Origin: Flavobacteriales bacterium
GTDB lineage: Bacteria > Bacteroidota > Bacteroidia > Flavobacteriales_D > Crocinitomicaceae
Assembly: GCA_947462255.1 (NCBI GenBank)
Contig: CANHOA010000001.1
Coordinates: 62,001 to 126,000, forward strand
DNA: 64,000 nucleotides
Reading direction: 5' to 3'
The position numbers and the translations under genes are program-made. The notes below the pieces were generated by a model. That model saw nothing but the letters and a program-made list of their open reading frames with translations, was not told where the DNA came from and searched no databases. Positions 33,069 to 42,762 of this stretch are shown here, in pieces (positions within the stretch are counted from its first letter, which is position 1; each line of letters begins with the position of its first letter).

Positions 33069-35405
33069 TTAATCAGTCAATAAGAATTTAAAATCAAGAG
33101 ACTGATTACCAATCGTAATGGTGTAATCTCCTTGTTCAAACATATCCATTCCTCTCTGATCAGCAAATTTTAGATCTTCGGGGTAAAGATAAAAAACAAG
33201 CTCTTTTCGCTCATTTGCTTGAAGCGTAACTTTCGAAAAACGTTTTAGACTTTTACCGGTAGGTACAAAGCTTGCATATTGGTCACTAAGATACAATTGT
33301 ACCACCTCATCTGTTTTCTGATCACTATCATTTTGGATAAAAACGGATACCCTAAGGCTATCATTTTTATGCATCGTGGAATTGTTAACAGTAAGCTTAG
33401 AGTAAGTAACTTTTGAATACGATAAGCCAAATCCAAAATCCCATTCTGGATCATATGCATCGAAAGGGCCATTCTTTGATCGGTCTACACTTCTCGGATG
33501 GTCATAAAATTCGATTACGCCATCATATTTTGGATACGTGTAAGGTAGTTTGCCGCTGAAATTTGCCTTGCCATACATCAAATTAATTAAAGCCTCTGCG
33601 CCATAATCTCCTGGGAGATAACATTGAATAATAGCCGAAGCGCTATCAACAATATCATGAATAATTCTCGGTCTACCTTCTAAAAGAACAAGTACAACCT
33701 TTTTATTTTTTGCATAAGCAAGCTTTGCGAGTTCACGCTGTTGCGGATCTAAATTTAAGCTATGAATATCCCCCGGTTTTTCCGTAGCGGGAAGCTCGCC
33801 TAAACAAAGAACAAGAACATCTGCTTGATCTAGCATTGAGTTATATTCTTTTAAGTCGGTAAAAACTGTTTTCTCAAATCCATTTTCATCAAGAGCAAGC
33901 GAAGCACCAGCAGCATATAAACAGTTTTCTTTGCCTAATTTTTGTTCAAACGCTTCTCTAATTGTTAAGCAGCCCTTTGTATTGTATTGTTTATCGACTC
34001 CTTGCCAAGTATGCGTCCAAGCCCCATTTAGAAAAATTAAATTATCCGCTGTAGGGCCAGCAATCATTACTTTTTGTTTTGTGTTTAAAGGAAGTATCCC
34101 TTGATTATTTTTCAATAAGGTTATTGATTCTGTAGCCGCTTGTTTAGCGATATTCTTAAATTTGGTTGATCCGAAATCTGGATACATCGAGAACGTTGGA
34201 ATTGGATTTTTAAAAAGATCCAGTTTTATTTTAACGCGTAAAATTCTTCGTACTGCATCATCTAATCTCTCCACCGTAATTTTCCCAGCTTTTACCGCTT
34301 CCATCATGAGTTTACAATATTCCTGATACTGAGGGCTGAGTGGCACCATGCTCATATCAACACCTGCATTAAACGATTGAATATACGCATCAGCAAGTGA
34401 CGGAGCTGTTCTATGCACCGTATGAAGCATAATAAAATCTTCCCAATCGGAGACGGCAAAGCCTTGAAATCCCCAATCTTGTTTTAATGTTTTGGTGATT
34501 AAATCATAATTCATGTGACCTGGAATACCATTCACTACACCACTATTAATCATCACCGTTAGGGCACCGGCATCTACTGCTTTTTTAAACGATGGCAAGT
34601 ACAATTCCGTCATGTATTTTTGAGGAATCCAGGCAGGAGTTCGATCTCTGCCACTTGTAGTTGCAGAATAACCGACAAAATGTTTCATGCAGGCTGCAAC
34701 GTGAAAAGCATCTATTCCGCCATTCCCTTGGTAACCAGTCACTATTGCTGCACCCATTTGTGAGGCTAAATAAGGGTCCTCGCCAAGCGTTTCAAATGTT
34801 CTCGACCATAATGGTTGACGTGCTAAATCCAAAACGGGCGAAAAATTCCAAGGAATCCCTGAAGCGCGCAATTCATAGGCTGTTATTTCACCAAAACTAC
34901 TCGCTAATGTTGGGTTCCACGTTGCAGCCAATCCTATTTCTTGAGGAAATAAAGTGCCTCCTATCGTGTAGTTTACTCCGTGAATAGCATCTACACCATA
35001 AATAATCGGAGCTTTCGAAAGGCCCTGCTGATAATTTCGATGAATAGACTTCAGAATACCTTCCCATTCAGTAAGACTTAAGGTATGGCTGCCGACATTT
35101 AATACAGAGCCTACTTTATACTCATCAATGGCCTCTTTTAATTTTTCTTCATCAATCTCTGCCACTGCTCTTGCTGACCCATCGGGCATTGTTTTCAGTA
35201 AGACATCAAGTGTAATTTGACAGGTCTGACCAACCTTTTCCGCTAAGCTCATCTTAGCAATCACACTATTAATTTCTTGTTCTTGTTCAACAGAAAGTAT
35301 CAAAGATGCTTGTTGATTAGATACAGGTGCGACAACTGCAGTAACACTTTTGCACGATGACAAAACACATAAACTCGCCACTAAAATGAACGAAATAACT
35401 TTCAT
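33069..35405 (-). CDS. GH3 family beta-glucosidase lipoprotein
   Basis: A 778-residue glycoside hydrolase family 3 enzyme. The ATG at 35405 starts a lipoprotein signal with lipobox LSSC (Cys at about residue 18). The nucleophile Asp is in GFAVSDWEDF (about residue 320), and substrate-binding KHFVGYSATTSGRDR lies before it. The alpha/beta sandwich domain (LVLCLGELPATEKPG) and a C-terminal fibronectin-III-like domain are present. GH3 enzymes release glucose from beta-linked oligosaccharides, which fits completion of laminarin breakdown in the periplasm after SusCD uptake. The gap to the GH16 gene is 36 bases, so one operon is likely. Confidence 0.94.
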   Translation of the reverse strand: MKVISFILVASLCVLSSCKSVTAVVAPVSNQQASLILSVEQEQEINSVIAKMSLAEKVGQTCQITLDVLLKTMPDGSARAVAEIDEEKLKEAIDEYKVGSVLNVGSHTLSLTEWEGILKSIHRNYQQGLSKAPIIYGVDAIHGVNYTIGGTLFPQEIGLAATWNPTLASSFGEITAYELRASGIPWNFSPVLDLARQPLWSRTFETLGEDPYLASQMGAAIVTGYQGNGGIDAFHVAACMKHFVGYSATTSGRDRTPAWIPQKYMTELYLPSFKKAVDAGALTVMINSGVVNGIPGHMNYDLITKTLKQDWGFQGFAVSDWEDFIMLHTVHRTAPSLADAYIQSFNAGVDMSMVPLSPQYQEYCKLMMEAVKAGKITVERLDDAVRRILRVKIKLDLFKNPIPTFSMYPDFGSTKFKNIAKQAATESITLLKNNQGILPLNTKQKVMIAGPTADNLIFLNGAWTHTWQGVDKQYNTKGCLTIREAFEQKLGKENCLYAAGASLALDENGFEKTVFTDLKEYNSMLDQADVLVLCLGELPATEKPGDIHSLNLDPQQRELAKLAYAKNKKVVLVLLEGRPRIIHDIVDSASAIIQCYLPGDYGAEALINLMYGKANFSGKLPYTYPKYDGVIEFYDHPRSVDRSKNGPFDAYDPEWDFGFGLSYSKVTYSKLTVNNSTMHKNDSLRVSVFIQNDSDQKTDEVVQLYLSDQYASFVPTGKSLKRFSKVTLQANERKELVFYLYPEDLKFADQRGMDMFEQGDYTITIGNQSLDFKFLLTD

Positions 35406-35441
35406 ACAATACAACTTACTATTTGATTTGATTTTCAATTC

Positions 35442-36530
35442 TTATTGAAAAACTCTTACATAATCCACGTACATAGATTGAGGCAAGACCGTAGTGCCAT
35501 CGGGATTTCCTGCGAAATTTCCGCCAACAGCCACGTTAAAAATTAAAAAGAATTTTTCCTGAAATTCGCTAAGTTCTGCAGGTGTTGTACTAACAGACTT
35601 AAATTCCACATTGTCCAAAAGCCAGTGAATCCCCGCTTGATCCCAAACAATTGAAAAGACATGAAATTCATCGGCAAATTTTCCGCTCGTTAAGGTTTTT
35701 GTACCCCCATATTGTGCATGAACGCCATTATCTTGCCAATGTACGGTTCCATATGTAGTTCTATCATTAGCCCCAGCGCCTCCCTTCATTTCCATGATAT
35801 CAATTTCACCACAAGCTGGCCAACCAGCAGAGGTGATATTATCCCCCAACATCCACAAAGCCGGCCACATCCCTTGACCGTATGGAAGGGCTGCGCGAAT
35901 ATCAACTCGACCGTATTTCCAAGATTTTAAGCCTTGGGTTTTAATTCTTGATGAAGTATACGCCTGTCCATTGAACTGTTCTTGTTTCGCCGTAATCTCT
36001 AATACCCCATTGGCAACGATCGCATTCTGATCAGTATAATATTGCAACTCATTATTCCCCCAACCCCACGAACCAGTGCCAATATCATAGGTCCAATCAC
36101 TAGACAAACTCGACCCATTAAATTCATCTTGCCAAACTAATGTATAATTTGGATACGTTAGCGGACTTGTATAACCCGAAGAAGGCTGACCGCCTTGACC
36201 ATTAGAGACAGTCACTTGCACTAAATCCGTTTTTGATATGTAATCAGCATAAGTAGCGTGAGCCTTAGTTTTAATGGTATATGTCCCCGACACTGTAAAT
36301 ACGTGTGTAGCGGTACCTGCTTGAGATTCCACCACTGTTGAATCATTCCCATGGTAAAATGTTACGGTATAAAAATTTGCGTTTTCAGCCTGGGCCGCTA
36401 CGTTTACTGTACCATTAGAAAAAGTGATGGTTGTAACAAGGTTGTTGGGTAAGGTAACGACAGGTAAAACGGGTTTTTTACACGCTGTAATTCCTGCAAA
36501 GAAAATAATCATTAAGTAATTAATATTCAT
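35442..36530 (-). CDS. GH16 family beta-glucanase (laminarinase-like) lipoprotein
   Basis: A 362-residue lipoprotein; the ATG at 36530 begins the signal with lipobox ITAC. A short PKD-like domain (about residues 30-110) precedes the GH16 domain. The catalytic signature is GEIDIMEM, with the ExDxxE residues Glu242, Asp244 and Glu247. WGWGNNELQYYTD and MWPALWMLGD are typical of endo-beta-1,3-glucanases. It probably sits on the outer surface, cutting laminarin for SusCD. Related agarases and porphyranases share the fold, but these motifs favour laminarinase. It starts 14 bases after the PKD lipoprotein gene. Confidence 0.92.
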   Translation of the reverse strand: MNINYLMIIFFAGITACKKPVLPVVTLPNNLVTTITFSNGTVNVAAQAENANFYTVTFYHGNDSTVVESQAGTATHVFTVSGTYTIKTKAHATYADYISKTDLVQVTVSNGQGGQPSSGYTSPLTYPNYTLVWQDEFNGSSLSSDWTYDIGTGSWGWGNNELQYYTDQNAIVANGVLEITAKQEQFNGQAYTSSRIKTQGLKSWKYGRVDIRAALPYGQGMWPALWMLGDNITSAGWPACGEIDIMEMKGGAGANDRTTYGTVHWQDNGVHAQYGGTKTLTSGKFADEFHVFSIVWDQAGIHWLLDNVEFKSVSTTPAELSEFQEKFFLIFNVAVGGNFAGNPDGTTVLPQSMYVDYVRVFQ

Positions 36531-36544
36531 CTTTTTAAAGTTAG

Positions 36545-37396
36545 TTATTCTGTTTTTAATTTCAAGTACCACTTCAAACCACCAGCATGGTGTCCATACT
36601 GTAGTTGCATGGTTGAATCAGTTAAATCTAATATTCGGTATGTTAATACCCCCGTGTAGAATCCTAAAAAGGATCCATTTGAAACGGTAATAGTAGGTGA
36701 GGTGCCTTCAGTTAAGAGCCAAGTTTTATCTAATTGATCTCCATACGGGGCAGTAAAATCGCCTAGGTTTTGAAAAGACCCTGGAAAGCTAGCGGACAAG
36801 GAGTTGTGCACATAAACGTCACCATTGGTAATCATATCAAACTTAAATCCGTTCAAAGTAAAAATATATTTGTCGTTGTAAAGTCCTGCCCCTGCTTTAT
36901 CCAAAGGACCTGCCGCCCACCACTCAGGAACAGTTCCTAAGGCACTTTCTGGGTCTGGCCCTACGCCCATATGCCCTGTTTGGGTAGAATCAATTACCCA
37001 CGTTTTAAATCCAGGACCAGTTGCACCCCCTGTTAACTTGGTAAATATTGGGTTGTTAAGGAGAGATAAATCTGTTTGAGCGATAACAACATCTTGAGTA
37101 GTGCTTCGGCTTCCACCTTTATTAAAGACGGTGAGCTTTATAGTATACGTTCCAGCGTATGGATAAGAGGCTACTGCTGTTGCTCCTTGCGCTTTTACCC
37201 CGTTTCCAAAATCCCACAAACATTGGTAATTCTGGCTGGTGGCCGTTAAATTAAGAACATTCGCACTTGTTGAAGAAACGCTATACGTAAACGATGCCTC
37301 AGCCAAAGTAGGTGGATTTCCTAATTGTGGATTATCTTTTTTACACCCAATAATGAGCAGAGAGATACTTGCTATTAAAAAAAGAGTCTTTTTCAT
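36545..37396 (-). CDS. PKD-domain lipoprotein of the glycan locus (SusE/F-position)
   Basis: A 283-residue lipoprotein; the ATG at 37396 begins the signal with lipobox IIGC. A PKD domain (CLWDFGNGVKAQGATAVASYPYAGTYTIKLTVFN) covers about residues 35-100. A domain of about 170 residues follows, containing TWVIDSTQTGHMGVGP and a Trp-rich C-terminus (GGLKWYLKLK). Proteins of this build sit next to SusD in laminarin loci and are thought to bind glycan at the cell surface, filling the role of SusE/SusF. The start is 10 bases past the susD stop. Confidence 0.82.
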   Translation of the reverse strand: MKKTLFLIASISLLIIGCKKDNPQLGNPPTLAEASFTYSVSSTSANVLNLTATSQNYQCLWDFGNGVKAQGATAVASYPYAGTYTIKLTVFNKGGSRSTTQDVVIAQTDLSLLNNPIFTKLTGGATGPGFKTWVIDSTQTGHMGVGPDPESALGTVPEWWAAGPLDKAGAGLYNDKYIFTLNGFKFDMITNGDVYVHNSLSASFPGSFQNLGDFTAPYGDQLDKTWLLTEGTSPTITVSNGSFLGFYTGVLTYRILDLTDSTMQLQYGHHAGGLKWYLKLKTE

Positions 37397-37406
37397 ATAT
37401 ATTAGT

Positions 37407-38867
37407 TTAATATCCATTATTTTGAGGCCAATTTCCGCCTGCTAAATCTATTTCCACTTGAGGTATAGGAAAAACCTCATGCTTTCCTACTACAAAACCA
37501 TTAATAAAATCGGCGGCTTTTCCTGTTCTAACTAAGTCAAAAAAGCGATGTCCCTCGCCAGATAATTCATAACGTCGTTCTCTGTAAATGACATCAAGGG
37601 AATTTACAGGAATGGGTTGAACACCAACTCGAAGACGTACTTGAGTAACTAAGGACTGTGCTGTGGCGGTATTTCCACTCTGATAATGCGCTTCAGCTGC
37701 CATTAAAAGCACATCTGCATAACGAATTACTCGATAATTTACAGGACTGGTTAAGTCGTTATCAGGCAAGCCTATTTCACCTTGTCTTTTGATGTATTTA
37801 TTATTGTAATAACCGCTATGCCCGCCAGCGCCTATAGCATAAGAAATCGATGATGGGTTTGGCTGTGTCGCTATAAAAGCATCAATATCTAAAATTGTCG
37901 CCCCTCTGCGAAGATCAAGTGAAGAAAAAGCATCATAAAGCTCTTGCGTTGGGAGATTATAACTATTTCCATCACCATAAACTGGTCCATTATATTGTCG
38001 TATGCCTTGAAAACCAACCGCTGCATTTCCTTCTAAACAAATGTAGCAGCCATAAGAACCTCCTTCTAAACCAGAGTATTGAACATCGAAGACCGTTTCA
38101 CTATTATTTTCATTACTAGCAGAAAATAATTGATTGTAATCAGGAATAAGGCTGTACATCCCCATGGCGATTACTTCATCAAAAGTTGACGCTGCTTGCG
38201 CAAATTTGTTTTGATATAAATAAGCCTTCCCTAAAAATGCTAATGCAGCTCCTTTTGTAGCGCGACCTTTTTGACTTGCAACCGGATTTAATATAGATGC
38301 CGCATATGTAAAGTCCTCTTCTATTTGAGCATAAACTTCTGCTTTCGGTGTTCTTGGCAATTGCATTGCCTCTTCGATACCAATTCTTTTATCAATAATA
38401 AGCGGAATGTCACCGAAAAACTTTACCAGTTCGAAATAATAATACGCCCGCAAAAATCTAGCTTCAGCAATAATATGCTCTTTTCCTTGAAAGTCTATTT
38501 TATCTTTATTCTCTAAAATATAATTTGCGCGGGTGATTCCAGCGTAATTCCATCTGAGTACATTTCGCAACTCATTGTTCACACCACCATGAGTCATGTC
38601 ATCAATTTGATGTAATCCTTGAGAGTCATTTACACTTTCTCCCCCAGCTATTGAATTATCAGAAGCTATTTCCCCAATCCAAAATGACATAAACGAACCC
38701 TGAAGTAAATCATATGCCCCAGTTAAAGCGCGTTCATAATCCTCCTTTGTTTCAAAAAAGTTTTCGACATCCTGAGTATAGGGAGGATCTATGTTAAGGA
38801 ATTTATCGCAACCTGCAGATAAAAACACAATAAATACACTAAAAATAACCTGTTTAAATCGCTTCAT
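37407..38867 (-). CDS. susD: SusD/RagB-family glycan-binding lipoprotein
   Basis: A 486-residue SusD homologue that captures oligosaccharide as the lid of the SusC channel. It has lipobox LSAGC near residue 20, followed by the typical FLNIDPPYTQDVENFFETKEDYERALTGAYDLL pattern (seen as ENFFETKEDYERALTGAY) and TPR-like helices. The SusD C-terminal motif RYADVLLMAAEAHYQSG and YRERRYELSGEGHRFFDLVRTG are intact. It starts 3 bases after susC's stop, which is characteristic of SusCD pairs. Confidence 0.96.
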   Translation of the reverse strand: MKRFKQVIFSVFIVFLSAGCDKFLNIDPPYTQDVENFFETKEDYERALTGAYDLLQGSFMSFWIGEIASDNSIAGGESVNDSQGLHQIDDMTHGGVNNELRNVLRWNYAGITRANYILENKDKIDFQGKEHIIAEARFLRAYYYFELVKFFGDIPLIIDKRIGIEEAMQLPRTPKAEVYAQIEEDFTYAASILNPVASQKGRATKGAALAFLGKAYLYQNKFAQAASTFDEVIAMGMYSLIPDYNQLFSASNENNSETVFDVQYSGLEGGSYGCYICLEGNAAVGFQGIRQYNGPVYGDGNSYNLPTQELYDAFSSLDLRRGATILDIDAFIATQPNPSSISYAIGAGGHSGYYNNKYIKRQGEIGLPDNDLTSPVNYRVIRYADVLLMAAEAHYQSGNTATAQSLVTQVRLRVGVQPIPVNSLDVIYRERRYELSGEGHRFFDLVRTGKAADFINGFVVGKHEVFPIPQVEIDLAGGNWPQNNGY

Positions 38868-38870
38868 GTC

Positions 38871-41800
38871 TTAAAATTTAAGTTGAACACCTACCATATA
38901 TGTTTTTGCTTGCGGATAAAATCCGTAATCTACTCCAGCTGCTAAAACTCCTGGAGAACCAATGTCTGGATCAAAACCTTGATACTTGGTTAAGGTAAAT
39001 AAATTGTTTACAGCTGTATAAATTCGGAAAGAATCTATTTTCAATCGCTTTAATTTTTGAGAAGGAACTGTGTAGCCCAATTGAATGTTTTTTAAACGAG
39101 CAAAGGAACCATCTTCAACAAAATAAGAAGAAAAAACATTATTTCTAGTCTGACCAGTAGTTACTCTTGGGTGCTCATTGGTCGATCCTGGTCCTGTCCA
39201 ACGATCTACCACATAACCTAACTGGTTGGCATAAGGTTGTTGGCGTTCGTAGTTTCTAATAATTTCCTGTCCGATAGCCGCATAAAGGCTTCCTGAGAGA
39301 TCAAACCCTTTGTATTTCAAATTAAATGCAAAACCCATGGTAAAGTCAGGAATTGGCGAACCCAAATACGTTTTATCTAAATCGCCATTAAAATTTACCA
39401 CACCATCACCATTTTGATCAACGAAGATTAAATCCCCTGGCTGAGCGCCATCCTGAACAACCGCTGCATTATCAATTTCATCTTGCGTTTGAAAAATTCC
39501 TGCCGTTTCGTAACCGAAAAAATAGCCGATTTCATATCCTGTTTGAAACCTTGTGGCTACATCTCCTCCTACGCTAAATTGCGCACCTGGAATATAATCA
39601 ACTCCTTCTGGAACTGCAGTAACTTTATTTGAAATTGTCGTGAAGTTTATGTTTAAATCAGCCGTGAATGGTTTTTTGCGCTGCGTTTTGTAAGCCAATT
39701 CCAATTCAACTCCCTTATTAGATACATTTCCAGCATTTATTATTGGCGGATATCCACCTGGGCCATAGGAGCCTAAAACCGCCGTTACTTCGGGCTGAAA
39801 GAGTAAATCGAAGGTGTTCTTGATGAAGTAATTTGTCGTAAAGTCTAATTTATTCCAAAATGTCATATCTGCACCAATGTTAAACTGTCTTGTTGTTTCC
39901 CATTTCAAATCTGGATTTGAGGGTCTTCCAATTGCAACGCCGGGCGTAATTACATCATTAAAAACATATACACCTTCTCCGTTTAACAATCCACGGTAAG
40001 CAAAGTTCGGAATCTGATCATTTCCTGATACACCAAAACTAGCCCTAAACTTTAAAAAGTTAATCCACTTAATGTTATAAAACTTTTCCTCCGATAGTAG
40101 CCATCCACCCGAAAAAGTTGGAAAAAAACCATAACGGCTATTCGGACCAAATTTACTAGACCCATCGCGTCTTAAAATAGTTGAGAAAAGGTATTTGGAG
40201 TCATAAGCGTATTCCAAGCGCATAAAGGAAGAAATCAAACGCTCTTTGAATTCCCACGAACCAACATTATTTAAAAAACCACCCTGTGCCGTATTCGCTG
40301 AAATATCGGCATAATCTAAAGAGTTATTCGGAATTCCGAAGCCAGTTCCATTAAGTGATTCGCCTTTCCGTTGAAAAATGGAAACACCTGCAGTTCCCTT
40401 AAAAGTATGGAGCTCTTGGAACGTTTTTTCATAATTTAAGAAACTTTCATAGCTTAAATCCAAATAGCTTGATCGTTCTTCGTAAACCGCTGCGCCACGC
40501 TCAATAAACACACTATCTGCAATCTCAACCGTTGGCGATTCCAGCGCTTCATTAATCGCTGTATTGGCATATTTTCCGTCACCATACCAAACCAAGGGTG
40601 AGAATACTTTTGAATTAATGATGGAATAATTATAATTGAATCGATTAGTAAAAGAAAGGTTTTCATTAATAGCATAAACAAACTCTTCTTTCCCAACGAA
40701 TTTTACAGCAGTTCCCCAGTTATATTGATTTTTAATTTGAGCAATTGGGTTAATAATATCGCTCACTTCTTCAAGATAAGAAAATTGACCATTAGGGGTA
40801 TAAACCGGCTCGTTTGGAAAAGCATTTATTGTATTGTACAAAACCGAACCAATACCATTTTCAGGCAAGGTATTCCTTGAATCATTGGAAAAAAGAAGCA
40901 CCGAATTTAACTTTAACTTTGCCGACATATCGGTACTAAAATTAAGTCGAGCATTGTATCTAGAAAAATGTGACTTAGAACCACCAACGATTCCATCTTG
41001 AGTAAAATAGCCTAAACCAATAGAATACTTGGTATTTAATGTACCACCGCTTAAACTTAAATTATGGCTTTGAACAGGTGAGGTAGTAAAAACGGAATCT
41101 TGCCATGGCGTGCCAATTCCAATATTTGTGTTGGCAAAAGGCATTGCTTGTCCGCCCATTGCGAACATTTCATTTTTTATTACCGCATATTCTTGAGCGG
41201 TCAGTAAATCAAGCTTTCGTGCGGTCTGTTGAATCCCGTAATACGCATTGTATTCAAATTTTGGCTTGGAATTCATGCTGCCATTTTTTGTTTCAACGAT
41301 AATAACACCATTCGCAGCGCGAACCCCATAAATTCCTGCAGTCGCATCTTTCAATACATTCACCGACTTTATATCAGATGGATTTAAAGCATTTAAGCCC
41401 TCTGAGTCATAAACAATCCCATCAACCAAGATCAAGGGATCATTATCGCCGAAAGTAGAGATTCCGCGTATTCTAATATTTGCAGAACCACCGGGCGAAC
41501 CAGAGTTTGTAGAAACATTTACTCCTGCAACTTGACCTTGTAAGGCTTGGTCAACTCGCGATATGTTTAGCTTTTCAATGTTCTCTCCTCCTACTTTTGT
41601 GCTGGCTCCAGTTAACTCTTTACTTTTAGTAGAACCATAACCAACCACTACCACTTCCTCAACATCTTTGGTAATGAAGTTAGACATAACAACATCGACA
41701 ATCTTTCTTCCACTAACCGGTATTTCCGTTTTCGCATAGCCCGAAAACGAAAAAATTAAAACTGCCTTGGCCGTATCGATTAGTGTAATGCTGTAATTCC

Positions 41801-41969
41801 CCTTAATATCGGTTACCACACCATTTTTTTTGCCTTTCTCAACAACTGTAACAAAAGGAATTTGCTCGTTTTGTTCATTAAGAACTACGCCAGAAACCGT
41901 AGTGCTTTGAGAAAAAGCATAGCTTCCAGAGAGAAACAATACAAAGGTAAGTAGTATATGTTTAATCAT
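38871..41969 (-). CDS. susC: SusC/RagA-family TonB-linked outer-membrane transporter
   Basis: A 1032-residue SusC homologue. The ATG at 41969 begins the signal peptide (cleavage near YAFSQS), seven codons inside the longest frame. It has an N-terminal CarboxypepD_reg-like domain (VSGVVLNEQNEQIPFVTV), a TonB-box-like EEVVVVGYGS, the plug signature IRGISTFGDNDPLILVDGIV and the C-terminal barrel. SusC imports oligosaccharides with energy from TonB-ExbBD, which is encoded at 61395 onward. The promoter region carries an inverted repeat shared with the transporter gene. Confidence 0.96.
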   Translation of the reverse strand: MIKHILLTFVLFLSGSYAFSQSTTVSGVVLNEQNEQIPFVTVVEKGKKNGVVTDIKGNYSITLIDTAKAVLIFSFSGYAKTEIPVSGRKIVDVVMSNFITKDVEEVVVVGYGSTKSKELTGASTKVGGENIEKLNISRVDQALQGQVAGVNVSTNSGSPGGSANIRIRGISTFGDNDPLILVDGIVYDSEGLNALNPSDIKSVNVLKDATAGIYGVRAANGVIIVETKNGSMNSKPKFEYNAYYGIQQTARKLDLLTAQEYAVIKNEMFAMGGQAMPFANTNIGIGTPWQDSVFTTSPVQSHNLSLSGGTLNTKYSIGLGYFTQDGIVGGSKSHFSRYNARLNFSTDMSAKLKLNSVLLFSNDSRNTLPENGIGSVLYNTINAFPNEPVYTPNGQFSYLEEVSDIINPIAQIKNQYNWGTAVKFVGKEEFVYAINENLSFTNRFNYNYSIINSKVFSPLVWYGDGKYANTAINEALESPTVEIADSVFIERGAAVYEERSSYLDLSYESFLNYEKTFQELHTFKGTAGVSIFQRKGESLNGTGFGIPNNSLDYADISANTAQGGFLNNVGSWEFKERLISSFMRLEYAYDSKYLFSTILRRDGSSKFGPNSRYGFFPTFSGGWLLSEEKFYNIKWINFLKFRASFGVSGNDQIPNFAYRGLLNGEGVYVFNDVITPGVAIGRPSNPDLKWETTRQFNIGADMTFWNKLDFTTNYFIKNTFDLLFQPEVTAVLGSYGPGGYPPIINAGNVSNKGVELELAYKTQRKKPFTADLNINFTTISNKVTAVPEGVDYIPGAQFSVGGDVATRFQTGYEIGYFFGYETAGIFQTQDEIDNAAVVQDGAQPGDLIFVDQNGDGVVNFNGDLDKTYLGSPIPDFTMGFAFNLKYKGFDLSGSLYAAIGQEIIRNYERQQPYANQLGYVVDRWTGPGSTNEHPRVTTGQTRNNVFSSYFVEDGSFARLKNIQLGYTVPSQKLKRLKIDSFRIYTAVNNLFTLTKYQGFDPDIGSPGVLAAGVDYGFYPQAKTYMVGVQLKF

Positions 41970-41987
41970 ATGATAAAGTTTAGTTAG

Positions 41988-41995
41988 CAAATATA
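41988..41995 (-). promoter_or_regulatory. -7 element of susC promoter
   Basis: TATATTTG on the minus strand, 18 bases before the ATG at 41969. The nearest TTG upstream (42023-42025) is too far for a usual spacer and is part of an inverted repeat, suggesting activator-dependent use. Confidence 0.5.
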
Positions 41996-42007
41996 CTAAA
42001 AATATAA

Positions 42008-42028
42008 TTATTGTAAAAAGGACAATAA
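42008..42028. promoter_or_regulatory. Inverted repeat (putative operator) upstream of susC
   Basis: TTATTGT-N7-ACAATAA, a perfect 7-7-7 inverted repeat ending 12 bases upstream of the susC -7 element. Near-identical elements lie before the MFS transporter (44591-44611) and the secreted repeat protein (33012-33032). It is probably bound by the locus regulator. Confidence 0.5.
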
Positions 42029-42052
42029 GTTTTAATTAAAAGTTAAATACGC

Positions 42053-42748
42053 CTACATTTTAAACTGATAATCACTAGTTTCAACCTTCGTTTTATATTC
42101 TTCTTTGGCAAAGGAAAATAGTTTTGCTGGGCGGTGCTTTACCATTTTTTGTTTCTCATCATGCGCTAGAAGCGGAACATGCTTTATTTTTTTTCTAAAA
42201 TTCGCTTTATCCAAAGGCTGATTATACGCATATTCATAGAGTTGCTGGAATTCGTTTAAGGTAAACCGATCCGGCAACATGTCGAAACAGATGGGTTCCA
42301 CGCGCAATTTTTGCTTAAGCAGTTCAATTGTTGTGGACATAATCAAGTTGTGATCAAATGCCAAAACTGGAATATTATGAATTGGAACCCAAGAAATTTC
42401 ATCTGCCCATGAAGATGCTTTTGCATTAAAATCCTCTATTCGAACCATTGCAAAATAAGAAACGGTGACAACTCGACCTTGAGGGTGGCGCTTAGGGTGG
42501 CCAAATGATTGTGCTTGATGCAAACCAACATCGGATAAACCAGTAAGGTCTTTTAAAATCCTGTTTGCAGCTTCGTCAAGATCCTCATCAGGATAAACCA
42601 AGTCTCCAGGTATAGCCCAAAAATTATTATACGGTTCCATTGCCCGTTTTATAAGTAACGCTTTTATCTGTCCTTGAGAATAACCAAATAACATGCAATC
42701 AACAGAAAAAGCGGAGGTAAAAAATTCGCTAAAATTTATACGGTACAT
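42053..42748 (-). CDS. NrtR/AraR-type transcriptional regulator with degenerate Nudix domain
   Basis: A 231-residue protein with an N-terminal Nudix fold (about residues 10-145) and a C-terminal NrtR-type winged helix (about 155-215; FTLNEFQQLYEYAYNQPLDKANFRKK). The Nudix box GDLVYPDEDLDEAANRILKD has lost the REUxEE catalytic glutamates (RILKDL instead), so it is unlikely to hydrolyse nucleotides. In Bacteroidota such proteins act as sugar-sensing regulators (the AraR type). It is co-directional with the sugar transporter gene, 14 bases after its stop, and adjacent to susC, so it is the likely regulator of this locus. Confidence 0.88.
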   Translation of the reverse strand: MYRINFSEFFTSAFSVDCMLFGYSQGQIKALLIKRAMEPYNNFWAIPGDLVYPDEDLDEAANRILKDLTGLSDVGLHQAQSFGHPKRHPQGRVVTVSYFAMVRIEDFNAKASSWADEISWVPIHNIPVLAFDHNLIMSTTIELLKQKLRVEPICFDMLPDRFTLNEFQQLYEYAYNQPLDKANFRKKIKHVPLLAHDEKQKMVKHRPAKLFSFAKEEYKTKVETSDYQFKM

Positions 42749-42762
42749 AGTGAAATATTTAA

